Positions 46,260 through 55,453 are shown, numbered from the stretch's first letter. The stretch: DNA of 64,000 bases from Enterobacter hormaechei subsp. xiangfangensis (GCF_001729785.1 NZ_CP017183.1:1922001-1986000), one strand, 5' to 3'. Made by a program: numbers and translations. Notes: generated by a model not told the origin, from the letters alone.

Positions 46260-46636
46260 GACAGTCTTAGTCTTTAAGTTGGGAAGGATATGGAAATCTC
46301 GCTCCGGGGGCGCACCGCCGCGGAGTCAAACCTGTGTTGCGAAAGAGTATATGACACGCACTAAGAATAGGTGACATCAAATGAGCGTGCAGAAGAAAGT
46401 GTGCCTGAGTGCCAGCCCAACGAAGGAGAGGAGAAGTTGTACGTTGTTTTTTGTATTCCAAGCGCTGAAACCATTCACCAGGGATTTGGCGCGCATTATA
46501 CGCTGATTTACAGTAAAAAGGAAAATGGAAACAGCGTTTCAAAAACAATCTGTGCAGATTCACATAAGTTTGTTATCAAGGCGTTAAGGCCTAATGTCAT
46601 CTTATGACAGCAGGCGCAACGCCCGCCGTTTTTTGC
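46260..46636. other. pykF upstream region
   Basis: A 377-base gap between divergently placed functions: the pykF leader and promoter on the right-to-left strand, and the 3' end of the cystathionine lyase gene at 46637. It contains the Cra-like site at 46464. A 78-codon plus-strand frame at 46371-46607 has no ribosome-binding site and overlaps the Cra site, so it is not taken as a gene. Confidence 0.5.
46464..46477 (+). promoter_or_regulatory. Candidate Cra site upstream of pykF
   Basis: GCTGAAACCATTCA matches the Cra consensus RSTGAAWCSNTHHW at all 14 positions, 205 bases upstream of pykF. Cra represses pykF in E. coli. Together with the site at ppsA it suggests opposite control of the PEP-pyruvate pair. 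Confidence 0.7.
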
Positions 46637-47782
46637 TCACTTTTTCAGCGCTTGTTTAAGGTCGGCGATCAGATCCTTCGCATCTTCAATCCCCACCGAC
46701 AGGCGGATAAGCTGCGGCACAATGCCGTTTGCAAGACGCTGCGCCAGTGGAATGGAGGCGTGGGTCATGCTGTAGGGCTGGCTCACCAGACTCTCCACAC
46801 CGCCAAGGCTTTCCGCCAGGGTAAAGAGCGTAAGATGACGGATCACCTCTGTCGCGCGCTGCGCATCGCCTTTAATCACAACGGAGATCATGCCGCCCGG
46901 CAGCGCCATTTGTCTGCGGGCCAGCGCATACTGGGGATGTGACGCCAGCCCGGGATAGAACACGCTGTCTACCTGCGGATGCTGCTCCAGCCATTGCGCA
47001 ATCGCCAGCGCATTGGCGCTGTGCTTCTCAACGCGCAGTGAGAGGGTGCGAATGCCCCGCAGCGTCAGGAAGCTGCTGAACGGATCCAGAACGCCGCCAA
47101 TCGCGTTTTGCAGATAGCCCAGACGCTCCGCCAGATCCTTATTCGCCCCCACAACAGCCAGCCCGGCAACCACGTCTGAATGACCGTTGAGATATTTGGT
47201 GGCGGAGTGGACCACTATGTCGAACCCCGCCTCCAGCGGCCGGTGAATGACCGGGGAGGCGAAGGTATTATCCGCCACGCTGATCGCATTATGGCGCCGG
47301 GCAATGTCCGCGATGGCCTCCAGGTCGGCCAGTTTCAGCAGCGGGTTCGTTGGCGTTTCCACCCAGATCATGCGCGTGTCCGGGCGAATGGCGGCCTCAA
47401 GTCCGGCTACATCGTCCGGCTTAACCCAGCTCACCTGTAACCCGGTGCTGCGCTTGCGCACGTTTTCGATCAGGCGATACGTACCGCCATACACGTCGTC
47501 AATGGCGACGATATGGCTGTCTTGATCCAGCAGTTCGAGCACGGTGGAAATGGCCGCCAGCCCTGACGCGAAGGCGTACCCGCGCGTGCCGCCTTCCAGT
47601 TCGGCGATGGCGGTCTCCAGCGCATGGCGGGTTGGGTTGCCGCTCCGGGAGTATTCGTAGCCGGTATGTTCACCCGGTGCCGGTTGCGCAAACGTCGACG
47701 TGGCGTAAATTGGCGGCATCACGGCGCCGTGCGGGTCGTGATACTCACCACTGTGAACGCTGAGGGTGGCCAGGTTTTTCAT
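46637..47782 (-). CDS. Cystathionine gamma-lyase/synthase-type PLP enzyme
   Basis: A 381-residue Cys/Met-metabolism PLP enzyme. It shows YEYSRSGNPTRHALETAIAE, the PLP-binding aspartate in SVADNTFASPV and the PLP lysine in VVHSATKYLNGHSDVVAG. Sequence alone does not separate gamma-synthase (MetB) from gamma-lyase, but the partner gene 12 bases upstream encodes cystathionine beta-synthase, so the pair most likely runs reverse transsulfuration (homocysteine to cysteine), like the MtcBC pair described in Klebsiella. Confidence 0.82.
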   Translation of the reverse strand: MKNLATLSVHSGEYHDPHGAVMPPIYATSTFAQPAPGEHTGYEYSRSGNPTRHALETAIAELEGGTRGYAFASGLAAISTVLELLDQDSHIVAIDDVYGGTYRLIENVRKRSTGLQVSWVKPDDVAGLEAAIRPDTRMIWVETPTNPLLKLADLEAIADIARRHNAISVADNTFASPVIHRPLEAGFDIVVHSATKYLNGHSDVVAGLAVVGANKDLAERLGYLQNAIGGVLDPFSSFLTLRGIRTLSLRVEKHSANALAIAQWLEQHPQVDSVFYPGLASHPQYALARRQMALPGGMISVVIKGDAQRATEVIRHLTLFTLAESLGGVESLVSQPYSMTHASIPLAQRLANGIVPQLIRLSVGIEDAKDLIADLKQALKK

Positions 47783-47794
47783 CTTTTGCTCCTT

Positions 47795-49165
47795 TTATTT
47801 TGTCAGGCGGTTACGCCAGGCGGTGAGTACGTCACTGCGTGTGATCAAACCCAGAAAGCGGTTTTCGTCATAAATAATCGCCACCAGGCCACGGTCAAAG
47901 ATGGCGTACAGGGCGCTCTCCGGGGCCTGCTTATCCAGATATTCAACCTGACGCGTCATGGCCGCCGTCACGGGGAGGGAGAAGCGATCGGCATCTCCCC
48001 CGATGTGTCGCAGCAGGTCCCACTCGTCGATGATGCCGACGACCTTGTTGTCATCGAGCACCGGCAGCTGAGAGATGTCGTACAGGCGCATGCGGGCCAG
48101 CACGGTGGAAAGCGTGTCGTCCGGGGCGGCAGTCACCGTCGCGCCTTCATCGTGGCGCAGGGCAATATAGTCCGAGAGATCGCCTGCCTGCGGACGCGAA
48201 ATCAGCCCCTGCTGGCGCATCCAGTCGTCATTGAACATCTTCGAGAGGTATTTATTGCCGCTGTCGCAGGCGAAGGTGACCACACGTTTTGGCGTAGTCT
48301 GCGCCTGGCAATATTTCAGCGCTGCCGCCAGCAGCGTGCCGGTGGAGGAGCCTGCCAGGATCCCTTCCGTTTTTAGCAGATCGCGGGCGGTGGTGAACGC
48401 CTCGCGATCGGTAATGCGCCAGGCGCGGTTAACCCCCTCGATGTGCGCCAGCGGAGGAATAAAGTCTTCGCCAATCCCTTCAACCAGCCACGAGCCGGCA
48501 TCGTGATAGCGTCCGGTCTCAACCTGGTCCGCCAGTACCGACCCGGCCGGATCGGCAAGCACAAATTCCGTCTGCGGCGAATGTTCTGCAAACCACGCCT
48601 GTAAGCCGCCCAGCGTACCGCCGGACCCCACGCCGACGACGATGGCATCGATCTGGCCGTCAAGCTGTTCAAACAGTTCCGGTGCGGTAGTGGTGCGATG
48701 CGCCAGCGGATTGGCCGCGTTACTGAACTGGTCGATATAAAACGCGCCTGGCAGTTCGTTCGCCAGCCGCCGGGCATAATCCTGATAATAGGCCGGATGC
48801 CCTTTGTTCACATCCGAGCGGGTCAGCACGACCTGCGCCCCTAACGCGCGCAGGTGGAAAATCTTCTCGCGGCTCATTTTGTCCGGCACCACCAGGATCA
48901 GCGAGTAGCCCTTCTGCGCCGCAATCAACGCCAGCCCCAGGCCGGTGTTCCCCGCCGTAGCTTCAATAATGGTGCCGCCGGGCCTTAGCTGGCCCGTACG
49001 CTCGGCTTCGTTAATCATCGACAGCGCGACGCGGTCTTTAATCGAGCCGCCGGGATTCTGGTTTTCCAGCTTCAGAAACAGCGAGCAGGTGCCGGTGTCC
49101 AGCTTGTGCAGCTGGATGAGAGGCGTACGGCCAATCAGTTCGGTGACGGAGTGGTAAAGCGTCAT
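47795..49165 (-). CDS. Cystathionine beta-synthase with CBS domain pair
   Basis: A 456-residue PLP enzyme. The catalytic part (1-320) is of the cysteine synthase/CBS type with the PLP lysine Lys43 (NPGGSIKDRVALSM), the substrate loop EATAGNTGLGLALIA and the phosphate loop GVGSGGTLGGL. Two CBS domains follow (about 335-456: LSTVLARMRLYDISQLPVLD and YAIFDRGLVAIIYDENRFLG). This resembles eukaryotic-type CBS and the Klebsiella MtcB more than CysK. The ATG at 49165 has AGG at eight bases; another ATG lies six bases upstream. Translated just before the lyase gene. Confidence 0.85.
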   Translation of the reverse strand: MTLYHSVTELIGRTPLIQLHKLDTGTCSLFLKLENQNPGGSIKDRVALSMINEAERTGQLRPGGTIIEATAGNTGLGLALIAAQKGYSLILVVPDKMSREKIFHLRALGAQVVLTRSDVNKGHPAYYQDYARRLANELPGAFYIDQFSNAANPLAHRTTTAPELFEQLDGQIDAIVVGVGSGGTLGGLQAWFAEHSPQTEFVLADPAGSVLADQVETGRYHDAGSWLVEGIGEDFIPPLAHIEGVNRAWRITDREAFTTARDLLKTEGILAGSSTGTLLAAALKYCQAQTTPKRVVTFACDSGNKYLSKMFNDDWMRQQGLISRPQAGDLSDYIALRHDEGATVTAAPDDTLSTVLARMRLYDISQLPVLDDNKVVGIIDEWDLLRHIGGDADRFSLPVTAAMTRQVEYLDKQAPESALYAIFDRGLVAIIYDENRFLGLITRSDVLTAWRNRLTK

Positions 49166-49565
49166 GGTCATGTCCTGTGAAGAGGTGATGACCGGATGAT
49201 AGAACCATGAAATTTTCTCAATAAAGAACGTTTCACCAGGTTTAAGAACAGAAAGGAATAATCCTTGTATTTTCAGATGGAAAGACAGCAAGACGTAAAG
49301 TTGTCCGGATGTGAGGATGGCTAAATCCGCATAAAGTGCTGCAAAATTAACCGATTTCGCCGGGTGAGTGTGACCTGATATGCAAATGGCAGATAATTAT
49401 TGCTGATATTCATCTAAATGCTTTTTCACCCGCCAGTTCGCTGCTTATTCCGCAGAATTATAAGAAATTCTTTTTTGGTCATTTAAAAGCTGATAACGGC
49501 TGTTTACTATCTTTTGGACATCCATACTGCTAAACCGCTATATGCGTAACGGATAACGAATAAGA
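49166..49565. other. Divergent promoter region between cbs and metN
   Basis: A 400-base AT-rich region that must hold promoters for the leftward cbs-cgl pair and the rightward metNIQ operon. No ORF is supported. A sequence near 49278-49297 (AGACAGCAAGACGTAA) faintly resembles two MetJ boxes, but only 5-6 of 8 positions fit, which I regard as too weak to call. Confidence 0.4.
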
Positions 49566-50588
49566 ATGATCGTACTCAGCAATATTTCGAAGGTCTTTGA
49601 CAACGGAAAGCTGGCGCTGACAGCCGTTGATAACGTCAACTTGACGATAGAGCAGGGACAGATTTACGGGATCATCGGTTACAGCGGGGCCGGGAAAAGT
49701 ACACTGATCCGTCTGCTGAACGGTCTGGAAAAGCCCAGCGCCGGCAGCGTCACCATTAACGGTCAGGATATCTCCGCAGCGAAGGGAGAAGCGCTGCGTC
49801 AGGCACGCCTGAAAATCAGCATGGTGTTCCAGCACTTTAATCTGCTCTGGTCGCGCACGGTGAAGGAAAACATCGCCTTTTCAATGCAAATTGCCGGTGT
49901 GCCAAAAGCGCAAATTCAGGCTCGCGTTGCCGAGCTGGTGGAGCTGGTCGGCCTGAAGGGACGGGAGAATGCTTACCCGTCGCAGCTGAGCGGCGGGCAA
50001 AAACAGCGTGTGGGCATTGCCCGCGCGCTGGCCAATCATCCGGACGTACTGCTGTGTGATGAAGCCACCTCGGCGTTGGATCCACAAACCACCGATCAGA
50101 TCCTCGATCTGCTGCTGGATATTAACCGTCGGTTCAAGCTGACCATCGTGCTGATCACGCACGAGATGCACGTGGTGCGCAAAATCTGCGACCGCGTGGC
50201 GGTGATGGAGAACGGTAAAGTGGTGGAAGAGGGCGACGTGTTGAGCGTCTTTACCCATCCGCAGCAGCCGATTACGCAGCAGTTTGTCCGTCAGGTGAGC
50301 CAGTATGCTGAAGAAGAAACCTTCAATACCGAACTGGCAAACGATCTGGAAGGTACGGTTATCAGGCTGACCTTTACCGGGCACAGCACGCATAAACCGA
50401 TTGTGGGCGAACTGACGCTGCGCTACGGCCTGCCGTTTAACATCCTGCACGGAAAAATGACCCAAACCGCTCACGGCGTGTTTGGTCAACTCTGGGTGCA
50501 CGTCGTGGCATCTGATGAACAACTGAACAATATCCTCGCCGACCTGCAGCACAGCGATATTGAAGGCGAGGTGATTAAACATGGCTGA
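49566..50588 (+). CDS. metN: Methionine-type ABC transporter ATP-binding protein (MetN family)
   Basis: A 340-residue ATPase with Walker A (GYSGAGKSTLIRLLNG), signature (LSGGQKQRVGIARALA), Walker B (VLLCDEATSALDPQT) and a C-terminal NIL/ferredoxin-like domain (about 265-340, EGTVIRLTFTGH ... LWVHVVASDEQ), which in MetN binds methionine and inhibits transport. The order metN-metI-metQ is that of the E. coli methionine importer, but the location next to cbs and cgl indicates a second copy; the canonical one should be elsewhere. The substrate could be methionine, cystathionine or another sulfur compound. Confidence 0.88.
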   Translation: MIVLSNISKVFDNGKLALTAVDNVNLTIEQGQIYGIIGYSGAGKSTLIRLLNGLEKPSAGSVTINGQDISAAKGEALRQARLKISMVFQHFNLLWSRTVKENIAFSMQIAGVPKAQIQARVAELVELVGLKGRENAYPSQLSGGQKQRVGIARALANHPDVLLCDEATSALDPQTTDQILDLLLDINRRFKLTIVLITHEMHVVRKICDRVAVMENGKVVEEGDVLSVFTHPQQPITQQFVRQVSQYAEEETFNTELANDLEGTVIRLTFTGHSTHKPIVGELTLRYGLPFNILHGKMTQTAHGVFGQLWVHVVASDEQLNNILADLQHSDIEGEVIKHG

Positions 50589-51249
50589 GAATCTCTTTCC
50601 GCATCTCAAGTGGGATCAGCTCTGGGCGGCGACGCTGGAGACGCTGTACATGACCGCGCTTTCCGGCGTGGCGACCTTTGTATTAGGCATCGTGCTGGGT
50701 CTGGCGCTGTTTTTAACTGCCCGCGGCGGGTTATTCCACAACCGCACGGTCTACAGCGTGATGTCGATTGTGGTGAACGTGTTCCGCTCGATTCCGTTCA
50801 TCATTCTCATCGTTCTGCTGATCCCGTTCACCAAGACCGTTGTGGGGACCATTCTCGGCGCTAACGCTGCGCTGCCCGCCCTGATTGTGGGCGCGGCGCC
50901 GTTCTACGCCCGTCTGGTCGAGATTGCCCTGCGAGAAGTGGACAAAGGGGTCATTGAGGCCACGCGTTCGATGGGCGCGCGGCTGAGCACGTTAGTATTT
51001 CGGGTTTTATTGCCGGAATCCTCACCCGCACTGGTTTCAGGTATGACGGTGACGCTGATTGCGCTGGTGAGCTACAGCGCAATGGCAGGGGTGATAGGTG
51101 CCGGCGGTTTGGGAAATCTGGCTTATCTGGAAGGATTCCAGCGCAACCATGGTGACGTCACGCTGGTGGCAACGGTGACCATTCTGATCATCGTGTTCAT
51201 TATCCAGTTCTGCGGCGATGCCATTACTTCACTGTTAGATAAACGCTAA
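50581..51249 (+). CDS. metI: Methionine-type ABC transporter permease (MetI family)
   Basis: A 222-residue permease with about five membrane segments, ETLYMTALSGVATFVLGIVL at the start and the permease coupling loop ALREVDKGVIEATRSMGARL. The ATG at 50581 overlaps metN by eight bases, so the two are translationally coupled. Confidence 0.9.
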   Translation: MAENLFPHLKWDQLWAATLETLYMTALSGVATFVLGIVLGLALFLTARGGLFHNRTVYSVMSIVVNVFRSIPFIILIVLLIPFTKTVVGTILGANAALPALIVGAAPFYARLVEIALREVDKGVIEATRSMGARLSTLVFRVLLPESSPALVSGMTVTLIALVSYSAMAGVIGAGGLGNLAYLEGFQRNHGDVTLVATVTILIIVFIIQFCGDAITSLLDKR

Positions 51250-51272
51250 TAAATACACACAGGAACCACATC

Positions 51273-52085
51273 ATGAAAAAGACACTGACACTGATCGCCG
51301 CCGCAACCCTGAGCGCCCTGAGCTTTGCCTCCTGGGCGGACACGCTCACCGTGGGGGCGTCCAATACCCCCCACGCGGAAATTCTGGAGCAGGCTAAGCC
51401 GATTCTGGCGAAGCAGGGGATCGATCTGGAGATTAAACCCTTCCAGGACTACATACTGCCAAACACTGCGCTGGCGGGGCATGACATTGACGCCAACTAT
51501 TTCCAGCACATCCCTTACCTGAACAGCGTGCTGAAAGATCACGCGGGCGATAAGGATTATGATTTTGTCAGTGCGGGCGCAATCCACATTGAGCCGATCG
51601 GTATCTATTCAAAAAAATACAAATCGCTGAAGGATCTGCCGGAAGGCGGCAAAATCATCATGCGTGATGCGGTTTCCGAGGAAGGGCGTATTCTCTCCAT
51701 CTTCGAAAAAGAGGGCGTGATCAAGCTGAAGCCGGGCATCGATAAAGTGACCGCGCGCATCAGCGATATCGTGGAGAACCCGAAAAAGCTGCAATTTACC
51801 CCTAACGTCGAAGCGTCTCTGCTGCCGCAGATGTACAACAACGACGAAGGTGCTGCGGTGGTGATCAACGCCAACTACGCGATTGATGCTGGCCTGGATC
51901 CGGTCCACGATCCAATTGCGGTTGAAAGCGGTGAGAATAACCCGTACGCCAACATCATTACCGTTCATCGCGGTGACGAGAAGAAGAAGGATATCGTCGC
52001 GCTGGTGAACGTGCTGCACTCCAAAGAGATTCAGGACTGGATCCGCACCAAATACAAAGGCGCAGTCATCCCGGTTAACAACTAA
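51273..52085 (+). CDS. metQ: Methionine-type substrate-binding protein (NlpA/MetQ family)
   Basis: A 270-residue NlpA-family binding protein. Family stretches are DTLTVGASNTPHAEILEQAK, DIDANYFQHIPYLN and the C-terminal WIRTKYKGAVIPVNN. The signal peptide (MKKTLTLIAAATLSALSFAS then WA, cleavage before DTL) has no lipobox Cys, unlike E. coli MetQ, so the protein should be soluble in the periplasm. A terminator follows. Confidence 0.88.
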   Translation: MKKTLTLIAAATLSALSFASWADTLTVGASNTPHAEILEQAKPILAKQGIDLEIKPFQDYILPNTALAGHDIDANYFQHIPYLNSVLKDHAGDKDYDFVSAGAIHIEPIGIYSKKYKSLKDLPEGGKIIMRDAVSEEGRILSIFEKEGVIKLKPGIDKVTARISDIVENPKKLQFTPNVEASLLPQMYNNDEGAAVVINANYAIDAGLDPVHDPIAVESGENNPYANIITVHRGDEKKKDIVALVNVLHSKEIQDWIRTKYKGAVIPVNN

Positions 52086-52103
52086 TCGACTGATTTTCCA
52101 GAC

Positions 52104-52138
52104 GAAGCCCGGCGAACAACACGCCGGGCTTCTTTTTT
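52104..52138 (+). terminator. Terminator of metNIQ
   Basis: GAAGCCCGGCG pairs perfectly with CGCCGGGCTTC across AACAACA, followed by TTTTTT, 18 bases after the metQ stop. Confidence 0.92.
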
Positions 52139-52193
52139 GTATCCAGCCGACGAATGATTTAAGCTGACGGTTTAGGGCAACGGAGTGATGGCA

Positions 52194-52403
52194 ATGGGCA
52201 ATGTGACCAAAGACGAAGCGCTGTACCAGGAGATGTGTCGGGTGGTAGGCAAGGTCGTTCTCGAAATGCGTGATTTAGGGCAGGAGCCGAAACATATTGT
52301 CATTGCGGGCGTACTGCGTACCGCGCTGGCGAACCAGCGCGTTAAGCGCAGTGAGTTGACCACCAAAGCGATGGAAACGGTGGTTAAAGCGCTGGCCGGC
52401 TAA
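52194..52403 (+). CDS. fumD: Fumarase D (YdhZ-like)
   Basis: A 69-residue protein matching E. coli YdhZ/FumD almost throughout (YQEMCRVVGKVVLEMRDLGQ, EPKHIVIAGVLRTALANQRV). FumD was reported as a very small protein with fumarase activity; its physiological role is unclear. The start at 52194 (MGNVTKDEAL) has GGAG at eight bases; GTG and ATG codons just upstream are in frame. Its 3' end overlaps the convergent permease gene by 20 bases. In E. coli it also lies near pykF. Confidence 0.88.
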   Translation: MGNVTKDEALYQEMCRVVGKVVLEMRDLGQEPKHIVIAGVLRTALANQRVKRSELTTKAMETVVKALAG

Positions 52404-53070
52404 CGCGCCAGCGCTTCGCGAGCAGCTCAAGCGAGCTGCAGAGCAGGTAATAGATCACACCCGTAAAGATAAAAATGGCCGCCGGGTAAATTTGCACCCG
52501 GTTGTTGACCTGTCCCGCCACCGTGGTCAGTTCAGGAACGTTCACGATAAACGCCAACGACGTATCCTTCAGCAGGCTGATAAAAATCCCCACCAGCGAC
52601 GGCAGAATATTTCTCAGCGCCTGCGGCAGCAGCACGCGCCACAGCGTTTGCTGCGTACTGAACCCTTGAGAAAGCGCGGCCTCATTCTGGCCCGACGGTA
52701 GAGCTCTCAGTCCGGCTAATACCGAATGCATCACCGCAGCCGCGGTAAACCAGGCCAGCGCCAGCGTGACGGTCGTCGCGCCAGGGAGATCCCTGCCGGT
52801 TATCAGCGGCAGCAGATACCACATCCAGAATATTACGAAGATCAGGGGGATCCCGCGAATCAACTCTGCCCACGCAAACAGCGCACTGCGCACCACGCCG
52901 GGATAGCGCCAGGCGACGCATGCCAGCACAATCCCGCCGGGCAGGGCAAGCGCGGCGGCGCCAGCGGCCATCAGCAGTGAGAGCAGTACGCCGCCGGGTT
53001 CTCCCGCAATCGCACGTCCCCAAAGCAGATAATCCAGGTTTTCGACAATAACGTTAAATCCGGGGATCAT
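52384..53070 (-). CDS. Polar amino-acid ABC transporter permease (second)
   Basis: A 228-residue HisM/GltK-type permease with about five membrane segments and the coupling loop LPSGQNEAALSQGFSTQQT followed by LPQALRNILPSLVG. It overlaps the first permease gene by 17 bases. Last gene of a four-gene leftward operon (binding protein, ATPase, two permeases). The substrate is unknown. Confidence 0.85.
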   Translation of the reverse strand: MIPGFNVIVENLDYLLWGRAIAGEPGGVLLSLLMAAGAAALALPGGIVLACVAWRYPGVVRSALFAWAELIRGIPLIFVIFWMWYLLPLITGRDLPGATTVTLALAWFTAAAVMHSVLAGLRALPSGQNEAALSQGFSTQQTLWRVLLPQALRNILPSLVGIFISLLKDTSLAFIVNVPELTTVAGQVNNRVQIYPAAIFIFTGVIYYLLCSSLELLAKRWRVSRPAL

Positions 53071-53800
53071 GATTTTTCCTCCCTGAATGGGGGCCGAGGC
53101 GCACCAGCACGCTCCCCGTCACCATCCCGGTAAGTAAGTAGAGCACCGTACCGACGGTAAAGGCTTCTAGGGCATGGGCGTTGTAACTTTCTATCTGGCG
53201 AACCTGGTAGGTCAGTTCGGCGAAGCCAATTCCGCTCGCGAGCGAGGAGAGCTTCATCAGGTTAAGGTACTGGCCAACGACGGGTTGCCAGGCGTTAGCG
53301 AGTCCCTGTGGCAGAAGAATGTAGCGAAACAGACGCCATGAGGAAAATCCCTGGGCGAGCGCCGCCTCCCGTTGCCCGGCAGGTACGGAACGGAGCCCCG
53401 ATTCGACTTCTTCAATTAAAAACGCCGAGGTAAATACGCCTAACCCCCAGGCGGAGCATAAAAATTCGGGCGTAAACCACCAGACGTCACCGGGCAAAAT
53501 GGACCAGCTGTGGTCTGCATTCACCGCGTCACGCAGCTCCTGCGGCAACCCGTTCCAGGCGGCGAAATACCAGAACAGCAGCTGCACCAGCAGCGGCGTA
53601 TTGCGAAACAGCGATACCCAGCCGCTGACGAACGAGGTCCCGAGACGTCCCCCGGAAAGCCGCAAAAGCATAAAGAACAAGGCGAGCAGGCTTGCCAGCA
53701 TAATCCCCGCCAGCGTCACCCACAGAGTGGTGAGAAATCCTGAGAGGATCCAGTGCAGGGGCTGTCCGGCCAGCACCCCCTGCCAGTCCAGAGCGGGCAT
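53054..53800 (-). CDS. Polar amino-acid ABC transporter permease (first)
   Basis: A 248-residue GltJ/HisQ-type permease: SLFRNTPLLVQLLFWYFAAW near the N-terminus and the coupling loop RSVPAGQREAALAQGFSSWR with LPQGLANAWQPVVGQYLNL. Two different permeases form the channel. Its ATG overlaps the ATPase stop (TAATG). Confidence 0.86.
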   Translation of the reverse strand: MPALDWQGVLAGQPLHWILSGFLTTLWVTLAGIMLASLLALFFMLLRLSGGRLGTSFVSGWVSLFRNTPLLVQLLFWYFAAWNGLPQELRDAVNADHSWSILPGDVWWFTPEFLCSAWGLGVFTSAFLIEEVESGLRSVPAGQREAALAQGFSSWRLFRYILLPQGLANAWQPVVGQYLNLMKLSSLASGIGFAELTYQVRQIESYNAHALEAFTVGTVLYLLTGMVTGSVLVRLGPHSGRKNHDPRI

Positions 53801-54615
53801 TACAGTTGCTCCTGACGCAGCGGATCCAGCACTTTTTGCAGGAACCGCCTCGCACGCGGATGCGACGGTTGGTTGAAAAATTGCGCCGGGGACGCGGTTT
53901 CCAGAATGTGTCCACCGTCGATAAAGACGATTCGATCGGCAATTTCCCGGGCGAACTGCATCTCATGGGTGACGACAATCATGGTGATCCCGCTGTGGGC
54001 AAGGGCTTTCATCACCAACAGCACTTCGCCAATCATCTCCGGGTCGAGTGCCGACGTTGGCTCGTCAAAGAGAATGATTTGCGGCGACGAGGCCAGAGCG
54101 CGGGCAATCGCCACGCGCTGCTGTTGTCCGCCGGAAAGTTCAGCAGGGTAGCGGTGCGCCTTCTCCAGCATGCCGACCTTCTCCAGCAGCGCCAGCGCGC
54201 GCTCCTGGGCGGGCAGGGGTTTCCAGCCGTGAACGTGCTCCAGTGCCAGGGTGATGTTCTGGCTGGCGGTAAGGTGGGCATAGAGATTGAACTGCTGGAA
54301 TACAAACCCGACGCGGCTGCGTAACTGACGTAGCCTGCTGCCGGAAAGCTGTCCGGTCGGCTTGTGGTCGACCAGAATCTCCCCGCCGCTCAGGCTCTCA
54401 AGCTGGTTGATAAGCCGAATCAGGGTCGATTTTCCGGAACCCGAAGGGCCGAGAATGGCAACCACTTCACCCGGCATGATGGTGAGATTAATGTCGGTTA
54501 AAACCGGATGGTCGCCGTAGCGTTTGTCCACATGGCGAAACTCAACGCTGGCCTGTTCCAGACGTGAAAAATCCGCGGCATTGGCCGCGGAGTGCGAAAA
54601 TAAACCTGAGAGCAT
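53800..54615 (-). CDS. Polar amino-acid ABC transporter ATP-binding protein
   Basis: A 271-residue GlnQ/GltL-type ATPase with Walker A (GPSGSGKSTLIRLINQLE), Q-loop (GFVFQQFNLYAHLTA), signature (LSGGQQQRVAIARALASSP), Walker B ([15 protein letters not shown]) and switch His (VVTHEMQFAREI). The first 20 residues before SVEFRHVDKRYG are extra compared with most GlnQ proteins, so the true start could be further in. The stop of the binding-protein gene lies one base upstream. Confidence 0.87.
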   Translation of the reverse strand: MLSGLFSHSAANAADFSRLEQASVEFRHVDKRYGDHPVLTDINLTIMPGEVVAILGPSGSGKSTLIRLINQLESLSGGEILVDHKPTGQLSGSRLRQLRSRVGFVFQQFNLYAHLTASQNITLALEHVHGWKPLPAQERALALLEKVGMLEKAHRYPAELSGGQQQRVAIARALASSPQIILFDEPTSALDPEMIGEVLLVMKALAHSGITMIVVTHEMQFAREIADRIVFIDGGHILETASPAQFFNQPSHPRARRFLQKVLDPLRQEQL

Positions 54616-54616
54616 A

Positions 54617-55453
54617 TTACCGGGCTTCTATTTTAAAGTTACGAGGCTGTGGAGCAGGGGTGCCTGGACCGAACCAGACGTCATAGATTTTTGCCGCCTG
54701 GCCGTTTTTCTCCAGGTTAACCAGCTCATCGTTAACGGCTTTCAGCAGCGCCGTTTCACCCTTTTTCACCCCCACGCCAATCTCTTCTTTACTGAGCAGG
54801 TCGGGCAGGATTTTGAAGTCGGCTTTATCCGGCGCCTGCGCCAGCAGACCAGCCAGAATGGTGCTGTCCTGGGTAATGGCCTGCACGTTGCCATTGCGCA
54901 GTGCCGTCAGCGCCAGCGGGATGTCATCGTAAGAGAGGACGCGGGACTGCGGAAAACGCTGGTGCAGCGCCTGTTCACCCGTCGTACCTTTTACGGCGCC
55001 AATGCGTGCCCGGCTATAGTCATCAAGCTTGTCCGGTGATTTTACCGGGACCAGGAACTGCTGGCCGGTGACAAAGTAAGGCGTCGAGAAATCAATGACC
55101 TGTGCGCGTTCCGGGGTGATGGTGATATCCGCCACGATGAGATCCGCTTTTCCGGACTGTAGCAGCGGAATGCGGTTAGCCGGATTGGTGGCGACCAGTT
55201 CAAGCTTGACGCCGAGCGATTTCGCCAGCGCTTTGGCGAAGTCCACATCGTAACCCACGATCTCATGCGTTTTGGCATCAATCGAGCCAAAGGGTGGATT
55301 AGCATCAAACGTGGCCACTTTCACCACGCCTGCTGCCTTGATATCCGCCAGCCGATCGGCCTGCGCCTGCGCTGAAACCAGGCCCCAGGCAGCCACTAAT
55401 CCCAGAACCTGCGCCCGTTTTTTAAACCCTTTCATTTTTGCAGCCATAGTCAT
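54617..55453 (-). CDS. Periplasmic amino-acid-binding protein (family 3)
   Basis: A 278-residue solute-binding protein. It has a Sec signal peptide (ending SAQAQA, before DRLADIKAAG), and the family 3 signature VGYDVDFAKALAKSLGVKLE. SGKADLIVADITITPERAQV and FVTGQQFLVPVKSPDKL follow. Family 3 proteins bind polar amino acids such as Glu, Gln, Asp, His or cystine. The position next to sulfur amino-acid genes makes a sulfur amino acid possible but unproven. Several starts are possible; 55453 is chosen for its GGGATGG sequence upstream. Confidence 0.83.
   Translation of the reverse strand: MTMAAKMKGFKKRAQVLGLVAAWGLVSAQAQADRLADIKAAGVVKVATFDANPPFGSIDAKTHEIVGYDVDFAKALAKSLGVKLELVATNPANRIPLLQSGKADLIVADITITPERAQVIDFSTPYFVTGQQFLVPVKSPDKLDDYSRARIGAVKGTTGEQALHQRFPQSRVLSYDDIPLALTALRNGNVQAITQDSTILAGLLAQAPDKADFKILPDLLSKEEIGVGVKKGETALLKAVNDELVNLEKNGQAAKIYDVWFGPGTPAPQPRNFKIEAR

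Noticed and set aside
46371..46607. 78-codon plus-strand frame upstream of pykF
   Set aside because: No ATG with a ribosome-binding site, overlaps the Cra site and the pykF promoter region, and the product resembles nothing I recognise.
49278..49297. MetJ boxes upstream of metN and cbs
   Set aside because: Only 5-6 of 8 positions match in each box; such matches are expected by chance in AT-rich DNA.
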